Shown here one piece after another: positions 25,536-34,305 of a stretch of DNA of 64,000 bases (position 1 is its first letter; each line of letters opens with the position of its first letter). The stretch is from contig NZ_FOGY01000003.1 of the NCBI RefSeq assembly GCF_900111345.1, positions 1 to 64,000 of the forward strand. The letters are read 5' to 3'. Both the position numbers and the translations under genes were made by a program. This DNA is from Psychrobacillus sp. OK032. Lineage in GTDB: Bacteria; Bacillota; Bacilli; Bacillales_A; Planococcaceae. The notes below the pieces were generated by a model. The model made no database searches. It saw only the letters and a list, made by a program, of their open reading frames with translations, and was not told the DNA's origin.

Positions 25536-25564
25536 CCCCTTTTCTCGGTTGAAAGGGGATTTTT
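25536..25564 (+). terminator. Intrinsic terminator
   Basis: CCCCTTT-TCTCGGTTG-AAAGGGG followed by ATTTTT, 15 bases past the stop of the VCBS-like gene. It lies in the leader of the next gene. Confidence 0.85.
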
Positions 25565-25619
25565 CGGAGCGACAATGGGGAACGATATGCATATTACCTC
25601 AAATGAAAGGAAGAACTTC

Positions 25620-26315
25620 ATGTGGAAAAAAACGTGGATTATGACGCAGAAATGGCATCATGTATTGTTTCTTCATTGGCCTATTTCTCCTGAGGAAGTA
25701 CGTAAATATATCCCCGAAGAACTAGAACTGGATTTATATGATAATCAAGCTTGGATAGGGCTAGTATTTTTCCAAGTGAAAGGAAATCGTCCCAGATTTA
25801 TTCCACCTTTACCTGGATTACAATCTTATTTAGAACTAAATGTTCGTACATATGTTACTTACAAAGGAAAAGCAGGCGTACATTTCTTTAGTTTAGATGC
25901 AAATCATCCATTCATTGTAAAATTAACGACTTTTGGTAACTTTTTACCATATCGAAGTGCAATAATAAATTTAAAAAATCATAAAAACAAATTTTCAATC
26001 TATAGCAAATGCGAACACCAAAATGAAACTCTCCTTACTACATTCGAACCGATAGCGAAACATATGGAAAGTACTCAGCTTAATACTTGGTTGACGGAAC
26101 GATATTGCTTGTGGACGAAAACGAAAGGACGGCTTTTCCGTGTTGATATTAGCCATTCTCCTTGGAGGTTGCAAAATGTAAATGGTCTTGTTTGTGAGAA
26201 TACTATGGCTCTTTTTTTAAAGAATAAAATTAGAATGAGCCGTCCCATTGCTCATTATTCCAGGATAAAAAGGGTTCGATTTTACCCACCGATACTAGAG
26301 GAATTAAATGAATAA
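25620..26315 (+). CDS. YqjF-family (DUF2071) protein
   Basis: 231 residues from the ATG at 25620 (GAAAGGAAG upstream); longer in-frame starts would place codons in the preceding terminator. The pattern WHHVLFLHWPISPEEVRKYIPEELELD, then QAWIGLVFFQVKGNRPRFIPPLPG, LNVRTYVTYKGKAGVHFFSLDAN and a final HYSRIKRV region is that of the YqjF/DUF2071 family, a cytosolic family without firm function in Bacillus. It appears to be monocistronic. Confidence 0.85.
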   Translation: MWKKTWIMTQKWHHVLFLHWPISPEEVRKYIPEELELDLYDNQAWIGLVFFQVKGNRPRFIPPLPGLQSYLELNVRTYVTYKGKAGVHFFSLDANHPFIVKLTTFGNFLPYRSAIINLKNHKNKFSIYSKCEHQNETLLTTFEPIAKHMESTQLNTWLTERYCLWTKTKGRLFRVDISHSPWRLQNVNGLVCENTMALFLKNKIRMSRPIAHYSRIKRVRFYPPILEELNE

Positions 26316-26368
26316 ATAATGAAAAACAACACAAACTATCCTCAGTAAGATTAAAAGGAGGATTCAAG

Positions 26369-26884
26369 ATGAATAAATTGCTACAAATTTCTATGACTAT
26401 GCTTCTTGTTGGGTCATTAGCAGCGTGTGGAACAAATAACAAAGATGATGTAGCTGACAATAATGCAACTACAACGGATAAGGTAACTGATACAAACATC
26501 AATACGGACACTAATACAGTTAAAACGGGCACTGATCACGCAAATAATGAAGGTCATAAAGTAGAACTAGCCGATGATATTGCTGACAAAATCAAAGGAA
26601 TGGAAGAAGTAAAAGGTGCAAATGTATTCGTAACAGATAACAATGCATATGTTGCTGTTGACCTGAAAGAAGGGGTAGACGCGAGCGAAGAATTGGAAAA
26701 TAAAATTGCGGATGAAGCTAGAGCAACAAACGCAAACTTTAACAATGTGTACGTGACAACAAATCCGGACTTCACTAAGCAATTTAATGAATACGGCGAG
26801 AAAATCAGAGCAAATGAACCGGTAGAAGGATTCTTTAAGGAGTTTTCTGATACGGTAAAAAGAGTATTCCCAGATGCGCATTAA
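26369..26884 (+). CDS. YhcN/YlaJ-family sporulation lipoprotein
   Basis: 171 residues with a signal peptide ending at the lipobox LAAC. A Thr/Asn/Asp-rich linker follows, then the conserved YhcN/YlaJ domain (ADDIADKIKGMEEVKGANVF, AYVAVDLKEG, NVYVTTNPDFTKQF, then a C-terminal FSDTVKRVFP). Members of the family are made in the forespore and found in spores, where they affect germination or outgrowth. AAAAGGAGG precedes the ATG. A probable 6S RNA gene follows. Confidence 0.9.
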   Translation: MNKLLQISMTMLLVGSLAACGTNNKDDVADNNATTTDKVTDTNINTDTNTVKTGTDHANNEGHKVELADDIADKIKGMEEVKGANVFVTDNNAYVAVDLKEGVDASEELENKIADEARATNANFNNVYVTTNPDFTKQFNEYGEKIRANEPVEGFFKEFSDTVKRVFPDAH

Positions 26885-26911
26885 TTAAATAAACTGTGGT
26901 AATCATTTCCG

Positions 26912-26940
26912 TTGATTTTAGCGTAAAATAGGTTTATTAT
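26912..26940 (+). promoter_or_regulatory. Sigma-A-type promoter of the 6S RNA gene
   Basis: TTGATT (26912-26917), a 17-base spacer, then TATTAT (26935-26940), close to the housekeeping consensus. Start is expected near 26947. No protein gene follows on this strand before the terminator. Confidence 0.75.
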
Positions 26941-26946
26941 ATAAAT

Positions 26947-27184
26947 ACGAGCTGCATTGTACGTATGGATATTAAGTTTTAACCTTTATGCTGTAACAGG
27001 GAGTTTTATATAGAAGCTGGAATGACAGGCCTTATTCTCTTTTGACAATAAGGACATGCAAGATAGCTTTTGCGAACACCCACTTTGAGGAGTGGTGGTT
27101 TAAAACTTTCTTATTAAAGTACGGCAAAGGCGGCTTATCTAATTTTAAATGTTAAACCGGTTTCCAGTGGAAACCGGTTTTTTT
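26947..27184 (+). ncRNA. ssrS: Probable 6S RNA
   Basis: A promoter and a strong terminator bracket about 238 bases without any reading frame. At about nucleotide 29-43 of the transcript stands AAGTTTTAACCTTT; this resembles the 5' bubble strand of Bacillus 6S RNA from which product RNA is copied (pRNA of the type G/A...GGUYAAAACU). Helices seen: AGTTTTA (27002-27008) with TAAAACT (27101-27107), CCTTATT with AATAAGG, CACCCACT with AGTGGTGG, and an alternative pairing of CCTTT..GCTGTA with TACGGC..AAAGG. 6S RNA sequesters the housekeeping RNA polymerase in stationary phase. Assignment rests on recalled family features; a different structured RNA is possible. Confidence 0.65.
27153..27184 (+). 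terminator. Terminator of the 6S RNA gene
   Basis: AAACCGGTTTCC-AGT-GGAAACCGGTTT: a 12-base perfect stem followed by TTTTT. The rest of the gap up to 27360 shows nothing I can name. Confidence 0.92.
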
Positions 27185-27360
27185 GTATAAATTAAAATTA
27201 AAAGGAGTGTCAGGATTTTGACTTAAACTGGAATATAGATTCTTGATTATCCGGTTGTTATGTCTCATTATCCGATTTGCCAATTCCCACCCTCTATTTC
27301 CCCATCACAAAAAAACTTTTAATTGATATTGACTCCCCTCTTTTAGATGGAAATAATTTA

Positions 27361-27398
27361 AAAGAGGATATCCCCAACTGAATGGGATATCCTTTTTT
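27361..27398. terminator. Terminator of the symporter operon (bidirectional)
   Basis: GGATATCCC-CAACTGAAT-GGGATATCC with TTTTTT on one side and, on the other strand, TCTTTTAAA. It directly follows the stop of the minus-strand symporter gene. Confidence 0.88.
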
Positions 27399-27400
27399 GT

Positions 27401-28930
27401 TTATTTCAACCCAATATTCGCTTTAACATCAACTTCCGTATATTTCTTCTGGTCCGCACGTGCTCCGACAAGCGTTCCTATCCATCCACCGATAAACCCA
27501 GCAGGAACTGAAATTATTGCTGGGTTCGTTAGAGGAAATAATGCTTCTCCTGTGAAGAATAGTGAGCCATCTGCAGCCCAAACGTTAGGACTTAATAACA
27601 CGAGTACTAATGCTGAAACGAGACCAGTAACAATAGCAGTCAATGCTCCAGTTGTATTGAAGTTTTTCCAATAAATCGTATAAATAATTACTGGTAAATT
27701 AGCGCTTGCTGCAATACAGAAAGCAAGTGAAACTAGGAACGCGACGTTCATCGATTGTGCACCTAAAGCTAAAATGATGGAGAATACAGAAACACCAACC
27801 GAAGCAAGACGTGCAGCAATCATTTGTTCTTTTTCAGTTACTTTCCCTTTTTTGATAATTTGTCCATATAAATCATGTGCAAATGCGGAAGCACCAGATA
27901 ATACAAGTCCTGCTACAACAGCCAAAATAGTTGCAAATGCTACAGCCGATACGAAGGACATAAGCAAGTCTCCACCTAAAGCTTGTGCAAGTAACGGAGC
28001 AGCCATATTACCAGCAGGATTTGCTGCAATAATTGTTTCAGAACCTACGAATGCAGCGGCACCAAATCCTAGGAAAATCGTTAGGACGTAAAAAATACCA
28101 ACAATCCATGTTGCATAGACAACTGAGCTACGAGCAGTCTTTGCATCTTTTACCGTAAAGAAACGCATTAATATATGTGGTAATCCAGCTGTCCCTAATA
28201 CTAATGCAATCATCATTGATAGTGTGTCTAAACCATTTGTATATTTTACACCAGGGTGTAAATATGCTTCGCCATGGGCTGTTACGGATTTCATTTCTGT
28301 GAACATACCAAAAATATTAAAATTAAATTTCCATAATACAAGGAAAGAAATAATAACAGTTCCGATCATTAATAGCACAGCTTTAATAATTTGTACCCAA
28401 CTTGTGGCAGCCATTCCGCCCCATAGTACGTAAATGGTCATCATAATCCCAACAAGTAAAACGGCAATCCAATAATCAATACCTAATAATAATTGAATAA
28501 GTGCACCTGCACCAACAAGCTGTGCAATCATATAAAACAAAACAATAGTTATCGTACTAACAGCTGCGGCAGCACGAATTTTCTTTTGATCGAAACGAGC
28601 CATAATCATATCTGCTAATGTATAGCGACCTAAGTTTCGTAATGGCTCTGCGACAATATATAACACAACTAAGTAAGCTACTAAATACCCAATACTATAG
28701 AAGAAACCATCGAAACCGAAGAGTGCAATTGCACCGGCAATTCCAAGGAATGATGCTGCAGATAGATAGTCTCCGGCAATAGCTATTCCATTTTGCCAGC
28801 CGGATAACCCACCACCAGCTGTATAAAACTCACTAGCTGAGTTTGTACGTTTGGAAGCGATATACGTTACGAATAATGTTAATCCGACAATTCCTACAAA
28901 AAACGATAAACCTACTATACTTATACTCAT
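27401..28930 (-). CDS. Cation/acetate symporter (ActP/YwcA type, SSS family)
   Basis: 509 residues with about 13 hydrophobic segments. Family marks of the sodium:solute symporters are present: ASEFYTAGGGLSGWQNGIAIAG near the start, GDYLSAASFLGIAGAIALFG, WGGMAATSWVQIIKAVLL and GTAGLPHILMRFFTVKDAKTAR. The last block and the DUF485 partner gene (overlap of 4 bases) point to the acetate/small-carboxylate permease branch (ActP; B. subtilis YwcA). It should take up acetate or a related short acid with a cation. Confidence 0.92.
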   Translation of the reverse strand: MSISIVGLSFFVGIVGLTLFVTYIASKRTNSASEFYTAGGGLSGWQNGIAIAGDYLSAASFLGIAGAIALFGFDGFFYSIGYLVAYLVVLYIVAEPLRNLGRYTLADMIMARFDQKKIRAAAAVSTITIVLFYMIAQLVGAGALIQLLLGIDYWIAVLLVGIMMTIYVLWGGMAATSWVQIIKAVLLMIGTVIISFLVLWKFNFNIFGMFTEMKSVTAHGEAYLHPGVKYTNGLDTLSMMIALVLGTAGLPHILMRFFTVKDAKTARSSVVYATWIVGIFYVLTIFLGFGAAAFVGSETIIAANPAGNMAAPLLAQALGGDLLMSFVSAVAFATILAVVAGLVLSGASAFAHDLYGQIIKKGKVTEKEQMIAARLASVGVSVFSIILALGAQSMNVAFLVSLAFCIAASANLPVIIYTIYWKNFNTTGALTAIVTGLVSALVLVLLSPNVWAADGSLFFTGEALFPLTNPAIISVPAGFIGGWIGTLVGARADQKKYTEVDVKANIGLK

Positions 28931-29334
28931 TCATAGCCACCAGCCTTTTCCTTTTGAAAAATTTCATCCGCTTCTCGGTCGTATCCGTTTGCTCTTCGCA
29001 CATAAATCATACACAATGTCCATGTCATAATGAAAAGTAAAATAGAGTACACCCATACCCACGCTACATCTCCAAATGCATTTGTATTTAATATAGTTGT
29101 GTAAGAAGTTAAAATAGGTAGCGTAATATAGCAGATTAGGAAAAAGATTGCGACAGGTAAAATGAATTTCCTTTTTTTAGATTTTAATGATTGAAATTCT
29201 GGACTTTCTGCGATTCTCTCGTAATTAGGCGTTCTAGATACTCCTGTATGGACTTGTCCTTTCTCATCCTTTGAAAGAGTCTTTTTATCTCGGGTATTTC
29301 CCGGAGTGATAACACTTTCTATTTTTTTCGCCAT
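28927..29334 (-). CDS. DUF485 membrane protein (YwcB-like)
   Basis: 135 residues, two central hydrophobic helices (about 52-73 and 89-109) with a charged N-terminal extension (SVITPGNTRDKKTLSKDEKG). Short DUF485 proteins are nearly always encoded just before ActP-type symporters; here the genes overlap by 4 bases, which suggests translational coupling. The N-terminal half is longer than in typical DUF485 proteins of about 100 residues. Role: probable accessory subunit of the symporter. AGGAGGAAC precedes the ATG. Confidence 0.88.
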   Translation of the reverse strand: MAKKIESVITPGNTRDKKTLSKDEKGQVHTGVSRTPNYERIAESPEFQSLKSKKRKFILPVAIFFLICYITLPILTSYTTILNTNAFGDVAWVWVYSILLFIMTWTLCMIYVRRANGYDREADEIFQKEKAGGYE

Positions 29335-29556
29335 TTGTCGTTCCTCCTATTATTTTAGTATATTTTGAATTTTCAGTTCTAAGATGTAGGTTTATCATAT
29401 TAAAAGATTTGTAATATAGCAAACAAAATTTCACAAAATGTTCAAATTTAAATTATTCAACTTAACCTACTTATTCGGAGTCTTCAGTAGCCTTTCGTTT
29501 TCATGATATTGTAAGTTCTATATTTGTCCATTTAGGGTTATAATAAAACTATTGCA

Positions 29557-29601
29557 GAGTACCCGATTTTTTAAAAATCGAGATGGGTACTCTTTTGTTT
29601 T
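29557..29601 (+). terminator. Terminator-like hairpin in the helicase leader (possible attenuator)
   Basis: GAGTACCC (29557-29564) pairs with GGGTACTC (29585-29592), with an inner GATTTTT/AAAAATC pairing, followed by TTTTGTTTTGTTG. A TATAAT at 29539-29544 would start transcription just before the hairpin, and the helicase start codon lies only 38 bases after it. It could be a conditional terminator, or the end of an unseen upstream transcript. Confidence 0.65.
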
Positions 29602-29638
29602 GTTGACCGTTCATATATTTGATAAAGGAGGCATGGGC

Positions 29639-32600
29639 ATGAGACAAGTGTCAGTTCCAGTAAAAACAATGCGCTGTAATCTAATAATGACGAATAAAGC
29701 ACGCAGCGGAATCCAGGAATGGGCTGCTGATGAACATGCCTTTTTTAGAATGCAAGACTCTTATAAAGTGCATATAGAAAAACGTCCAGTGAACACCCAT
29801 GGAAATACGCCTGTTTCACTGTATTTTGATAATGTTAAGAACGAGGCTTTAACAGGAAAACTAGAAGGTCGAGTTGGAGTGATGGAGTGCGTTCTTCAAA
29901 CAGACGGATTCCTCGCAACTGGCTTTTATGTACGAGGCACAAAGGTTCCAGTAAAAACAAATAGACGTCTTTCGGTCGATTTGAATTTTGTTACCGCTCG
30001 TAATAATGGAGCGGGTATGCCGATCCAATTACATACAAGCATTCGTGAATTACCCGTTGCAGAAGAAAGATCGGAGTATGTAAAAAAACGAATTTCTAGT
30101 TGGGAAGGATATTTAAAGATACAGGAACGAAATGCTGATATTGCGGATATAACGGCAGCTTTTTCAAAATTCATTTTCAATGAAGACTTCAATAGACTGA
30201 CGCTTACAGGGAGTAATGTAAAAGAAAATGAATGGAATAAATTAAAAGGACTCAGTATTTCTATTAAAGGTTTCCAAAACGATATTGGTGAAGTGTTAAA
30301 AGTTGATCGGGCAAAGAAAACAATTGAGATTGAGATGAAGCCAAAACTTCAAGAAATGGCAAGACGAAATCAATGGCACCCAAAATTGAAAGAAGCAGTG
30401 TTTAGCAATTTTTCCACACTGAGCCAGATCCGAAGACTTCGAAAAGGATTTGAAGATTTACAAAACGGTCTTGCTGCGAATGCTAATTTAGAAAATATTT
30501 TATTTGAAAAACGTCCAACTATACAAATAGCAAATAGGCAAAAGGGATTAGAATTTCATAATCGGCTAAATGAGTTTCAACAAGAAGCAGTTATTGGAGC
30601 GATGTCCGCGGAGGATTTATATGTCATTCAAGGACCACCGGGAACAGGGAAAACTACCGTAATTTCTGAAATTTGCCAGCAAAATGCAAAAGCTGGACTC
30701 AGAACGTTAGTCGCTTCCCAATCAAACCTAGCTGTAGATAATGCACTCAGTCGACTACTTTCCAATAAGGACATTCGAATATTACGGTTTGGCCGAACGG
30801 AAAGCATTGAAGAAGAAGGTAAAAGGTTCATCGAAGAAAATGTTGGTCAGTATTGGAAAGACCAAACATTAAATGCTTTACAAGAAGAAATTAGTGCACA
30901 TCCACTAAAAGATAAACAATTGATAGATGAAATCGCCCATTCTAAAGAACAGTCGGAATCACTTCAGCAGAAAGTTGCTATATTAGAAGAAAAAATGGAG
31001 AGAAAAAAATTAGCCAAAATTGAATTCGAGGAAAGAATGAAGGAGATTAAAGAGCTTAAAAAATGTATAATCCAACTGAAAAAAGAACGGGAAGAACTAG
31101 ATAAGGCTCATGATGATTTGCAGCAAATAGCCGACGAATGCTCGAACGAAATCAAACAGATGGAGCATTTCATCGACACGAATCCTACAAGCGAAGAGCT
31201 TTTAAAAAATATAGAACGTCTCCGAGTAGAAATCGAACAAACCAATCTTCAGATAATCTACCAACAGGCAGTACAAGAAAGCAGAAATGTGGAAGGATTA
31301 TTGATCGAAACAAGACATGCATATCAAGTTGCCCAATCTAAAGTCAATCGTTTGGAGCAATTTTCAAGTGAACTACATTCCATTACTAAATTTGACTTGC
31401 TCAAAACACTTATGTATGAATATGAAATAACTCCTTCCTATATGTTAGAGCAGCAAATAACTAACTTGGACAAGCTAATTGAAACGATTATATCTTTTGC
31501 TGACTGGGGAGAATTAAATAAACGACTACTATCTGCAATTGGATACATAGAAGGTTTATTGAAAAAGAATCATATTTCGCTGGAGAATGTAAAAAGCCAT
31601 GTAAGTAGTAGCGGAGTAGTATTTGACTCGACATATTCAGTAAAAGAAATTCATCAATTCATCGACAGTATGAAGCGTCTTTTAACTTCCGGATCAGCTA
31701 ATATCGAGAGGTTAGAAGTATATTTGGAAGGTTTAAATGTAAGAAAGAAATTCGTCTGGAAACAAGGAGCCATTTTACAAAAAGCGAAATCTGATTCCGC
31801 TAACATGTTTATGTCGATTAAAGCAGAGCTTACTGGACAAGTAACGCAAGAAAAATTAATGAGAGAACAATCCACTAATGAATGGAAAAATAAAGGAATT
31901 ATCCAAAGTGATGAGCTACAACAGCTGCAAGGTAAAGTAGCAGAATTACACAGTCGAATAGATACCCTAGAAAATATTCCTTCATTGCAACAGTTACAAG
32001 TCCAATTGCGGGAAAAAGAAAGTACGATGCTTGAATGGAATAAAGTAAAAGACACACTTGCACAATATACAGCTCAACTTGAATTGAAAAAGAACGAATT
32101 CAAAACTTCGAGCGTGCAGATGGATGAAATCTTAGAGAAACTAGAAAAAAACAAGCAAGAAACGAAAAGTGTGAATTCGGAAGGATTGGAGCAAGAAAAA
32201 CAACTAAAAGCTTTGGAAGAGTTGTTGAAACAGAATCCCGAAGAAGAGCGTGAAAAAACCTTAATGGAAATTGCCAAGTTGGAAGAAAAAATAGTAGTTA
32301 CACAACAAGTGAAAGACCGTTTACCAATAACCCAGTCTCTGCAAAATGAGTGGTTTACGATGCTGAAGGAAGCAAATGACCATGATTTAGATGAAATACG
32401 TAAATTGTATGTACGACATGCAAATGTTATTGGAACAACTTGTGTAGCATCTGCTCGAAAAGAGTTTATGGACAACTATCCTATTTTCGATGTTGTTATT
32501 ATCGATGAAGTATCGAAAGCAACGCCACCCGAGCTTTTACTACCAATGTTAAAAGGGAAGAAAATTATTTTGGTTGGAGACCACCATCAACTGCCACCGC

Positions 32601-33451
32601 TTGTTGGGGAAGATACGCTAGATGAAACACTTAAAGCCATTTTAGAAGAAAGTGACAGCTTTGAAGAAAAGGACGAGTTGAAGAAGCTCTTGAAAGAGTC
32701 CTTGTTCGAACGACTATTTAAAAACTTACCGAAGACAAATAAAACGATGCTAGCTATTCAGTATCGAATGCATGCAAACATAATGCAAACGATCACGCCC
32801 TTTTACGAGGAAGAAAATTATCGCTTACAGTGCGGGTTAGCTGACTCTGATGCTTTGCGTGATCATTTACTCGATTCACATTATGTAAAACGGAGAGACC
32901 ATCTGTTGTGGCTAGATATGCCAAATGAAAAGCAGTATTTTGAAGAACGAATGAAAAACGGAAAAAGCCGTTTTAATCAGTCAGAGCTTGATACAATCAG
33001 GAAAGTATTAATGGATTTGGATAGAGCTACTGAGATAGCTAAAAACGAAGGAAGACTTGCGGAAGAGGAAAGAAAAAGTATCGGAGTTATAAGTTTTTAC
33101 GGAGAACAAGTTAAACGTATAGACAGACTAATACAACAAGAAACGAGCTTCAAACATTTGAATTTCCGAACAGGAACGGTCGATAAGTTCCAGGGAATGG
33201 AAATGGACGTAATTATTTTAAGTATGGTTCGTAACAATCAAGATAAGAGCGGGGATATTGGATTCGCTAATGATTATAGACGATTGAATGTTGCGTTATC
33301 TCGTGCAAGAGAATTACTTATTTTAGTTGGAAGTGCAAATATGTTCACAACACGTGCAAAGCAAAAAGATTCTAGGGAAATGTATAGTCGATTACTTAGT
33401 ACCATTAAAAAACAGAATGGTTACCGAGATCAGCATGGTCAGGAGAAATAG
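29639..33451 (+). CDS. Large SF1 (Upf1-like) helicase with long coiled coil
   Basis: 1270 residues from ATG 29639, with AAAGGAGG seven bases upstream; the ATG at 29633 is too close. Superfamily 1 motifs: Walker A IQGPPGTGKTTVISEI (about 331-346), DEVSKATPPELLLPML (Walker B, about 955), ILVGDHHQLPPLVG, QYRMHANI, TVDKFQGMEMDVIILSMVR and LNVALSRARELLILVG near 1215. Between motif Ia and Walker B lies an insert of about 500 residues, strongly coiled coil (SMC-like heptads rich in K, E and Q). The N-terminal 320 residues are an unknown domain. It is likely an RNA/DNA helicase of the AAA_11/AAA_12 type; such proteins occur in repair, RNA turnover and phage defence. It is followed after 22 bases by a small partner gene. 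Confidence 0.88.
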   Translation: MRQVSVPVKTMRCNLIMTNKARSGIQEWAADEHAFFRMQDSYKVHIEKRPVNTHGNTPVSLYFDNVKNEALTGKLEGRVGVMECVLQTDGFLATGFYVRGTKVPVKTNRRLSVDLNFVTARNNGAGMPIQLHTSIRELPVAEERSEYVKKRISSWEGYLKIQERNADIADITAAFSKFIFNEDFNRLTLTGSNVKENEWNKLKGLSISIKGFQNDIGEVLKVDRAKKTIEIEMKPKLQEMARRNQWHPKLKEAVFSNFSTLSQIRRLRKGFEDLQNGLAANANLENILFEKRPTIQIANRQKGLEFHNRLNEFQQEAVIGAMSAEDLYVIQGPPGTGKTTVISEICQQNAKAGLRTLVASQSNLAVDNALSRLLSNKDIRILRFGRTESIEEEGKRFIEENVGQYWKDQTLNALQEEISAHPLKDKQLIDEIAHSKEQSESLQQKVAILEEKMERKKLAKIEFEERMKEIKELKKCIIQLKKEREELDKAHDDLQQIADECSNEIKQMEHFIDTNPTSEELLKNIERLRVEIEQTNLQIIYQQAVQESRNVEGLLIETRHAYQVAQSKVNRLEQFSSELHSITKFDLLKTLMYEYEITPSYMLEQQITNLDKLIETIISFADWGELNKRLLSAIGYIEGLLKKNHISLENVKSHVSSSGVVFDSTYSVKEIHQFIDSMKRLLTSGSANIERLEVYLEGLNVRKKFVWKQGAILQKAKSDSANMFMSIKAELTGQVTQEKLMREQSTNEWKNKGIIQSDELQQLQGKVAELHSRIDTLENIPSLQQLQVQLREKESTMLEWNKVKDTLAQYTAQLELKKNEFKTSSVQMDEILEKLEKNKQETKSVNSEGLEQEKQLKALEELLKQNPEEEREKTLMEIAKLEEKIVVTQQVKDRLPITQSLQNEWFTMLKEANDHDLDEIRKLYVRHANVIGTTCVASARKEFMDNYPIFDVVIIDEVSKATPPELLLPMLKGKKIILVGDHHQLPPLVGEDTLDETLKAILEESDSFEEKDELKKLLKESLFERLFKNLPKTNKTMLAIQYRMHANIMQTITPFYEEENYRLQCGLADSDALRDHLLDSHYVKRRDHLLWLDMPNEKQYFEERMKNGKSRFNQSELDTIRKVLMDLDRATEIAKNEGRLAEEERKSIGVISFYGEQVKRIDRLIQQETSFKHLNFRTGTVDKFQGMEMDVIILSMVRNNQDKSGDIGFANDYRRLNVALSRARELLILVGSANMFTTRAKQKDSREMYSRLLSTIKKQNGYRDQHGQEK

Positions 33452-33472
33452 TAACATAGAGGTATAAATGAT

Positions 33473-34237
33473 ATGCAAAATTTAGAGAGACGCTTAAAAA
33501 ATGAGTTACAACAAAACAATAAAGTAAAAATATTGAATTCATCTAGTTGGAGTTTGCCAATTCATTCTATTGAAGTCGAGTACAAGCCCGTAAAACGGAA
33601 GAAAATGGATGTGCTGATGAAAATGATGCTTATTGCATTTCAAAAAGCGAAAATTATAGAAGCTAAGCAATTGAGTGAACTCTTACTTGTCGAGCAACTT
33701 TTCGTTGAAGATTTGATTAATATTATGAAAAGAACTGGCTTAATTGAAAAAAGAGATGATTTATTTACTCTAACAGATAAAGGATATCAACAACTTGAAA
33801 ATGGAATTTTTGAAGAAGAACAAGAAATGGAATCACAGGTTGTTCTATATAGTACTAGTCACGAAACCTTTTTGAATGGTGACGTTAAACCAGCTTTAGA
33901 TGGTGAGGATGAGCTTCCAACCTATCGATATGTGAAAGAAGACTATTTGGATGCAGAGCTTTCTTTTGAGAATGAGCAAGTCATCGATGCACTTCAAGCC
34001 AAAGGGGTGGAAATGGGGGAGGGGGATGTACAAGTAGTTATATCTGAAATCCAGTCGACGACAGAACTGTACATCGATGATATTCCGTGCTTTGAATTTA
34101 TTCTCCATAATAAAGAGGAGGATATTTTCTATGCTCGTGTTTGGAATACATTACTCGAAAGATGGGATGAAAACCTGGAGAATGCGCTGAATGAAAAAGA
34201 GCGTTTGACTTGGAGAGAGAAGTATTTGTCCAAGTAA
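33473..34237 (+). CDS. Helicase-associated protein with a winged-helix-like N-terminal part
   Basis: 254 residues, ATG with GAGG upstream. Residues about 40-95 (ALLVEQLFVEDLINIMKRTG-type helices then LIEKRDDLFTLTDKGYQQLENG) look like a winged helix-turn-helix. The C-terminal part (about 150-250) has mixed strands and many acidic and aromatic residues (DDIPCFEFILHNKEEDIFYA, RVWNTLLERWDENLENAL). I do not recognise the family. It is 22 bases after the helicase on the same strand and ends in a shared terminator, so the two are almost surely an operon. Confidence 0.75.
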   Translation: MQNLERRLKNELQQNNKVKILNSSSWSLPIHSIEVEYKPVKRKKMDVLMKMMLIAFQKAKIIEAKQLSELLLVEQLFVEDLINIMKRTGLIEKRDDLFTLTDKGYQQLENGIFEEEQEMESQVVLYSTSHETFLNGDVKPALDGEDELPTYRYVKEDYLDAELSFENEQVIDALQAKGVEMGEGDVQVVISEIQSTTELYIDDIPCFEFILHNKEEDIFYARVWNTLLERWDENLENALNEKERLTWREKYLSK

Positions 34238-34242
34238 AATAA

Positions 34243-34287
34243 GATGCAGGAAGAAAGTAGTTCATTTTCTTCCTGCATCTTTCTTTT
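34243..34287. terminator. Terminator between the helicase operon and the protease gene
   Basis: GATGCAGGAAGAAA pairs with TTTCTTCCTGCATC (14 base pairs), followed by TTTCTTTTAG; it can serve both convergent genes. Confidence 0.92.
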
Positions 34288-34305
34288 AGTTATAATACTC
34301 GGTTG

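Noticed and set aside
26947-27184. Riboswitch or T-box leader
   Set aside because: The transcript ends at a strong terminator and the next gene is on the opposite strand, so there is no gene to control; a standalone RNA fits better.
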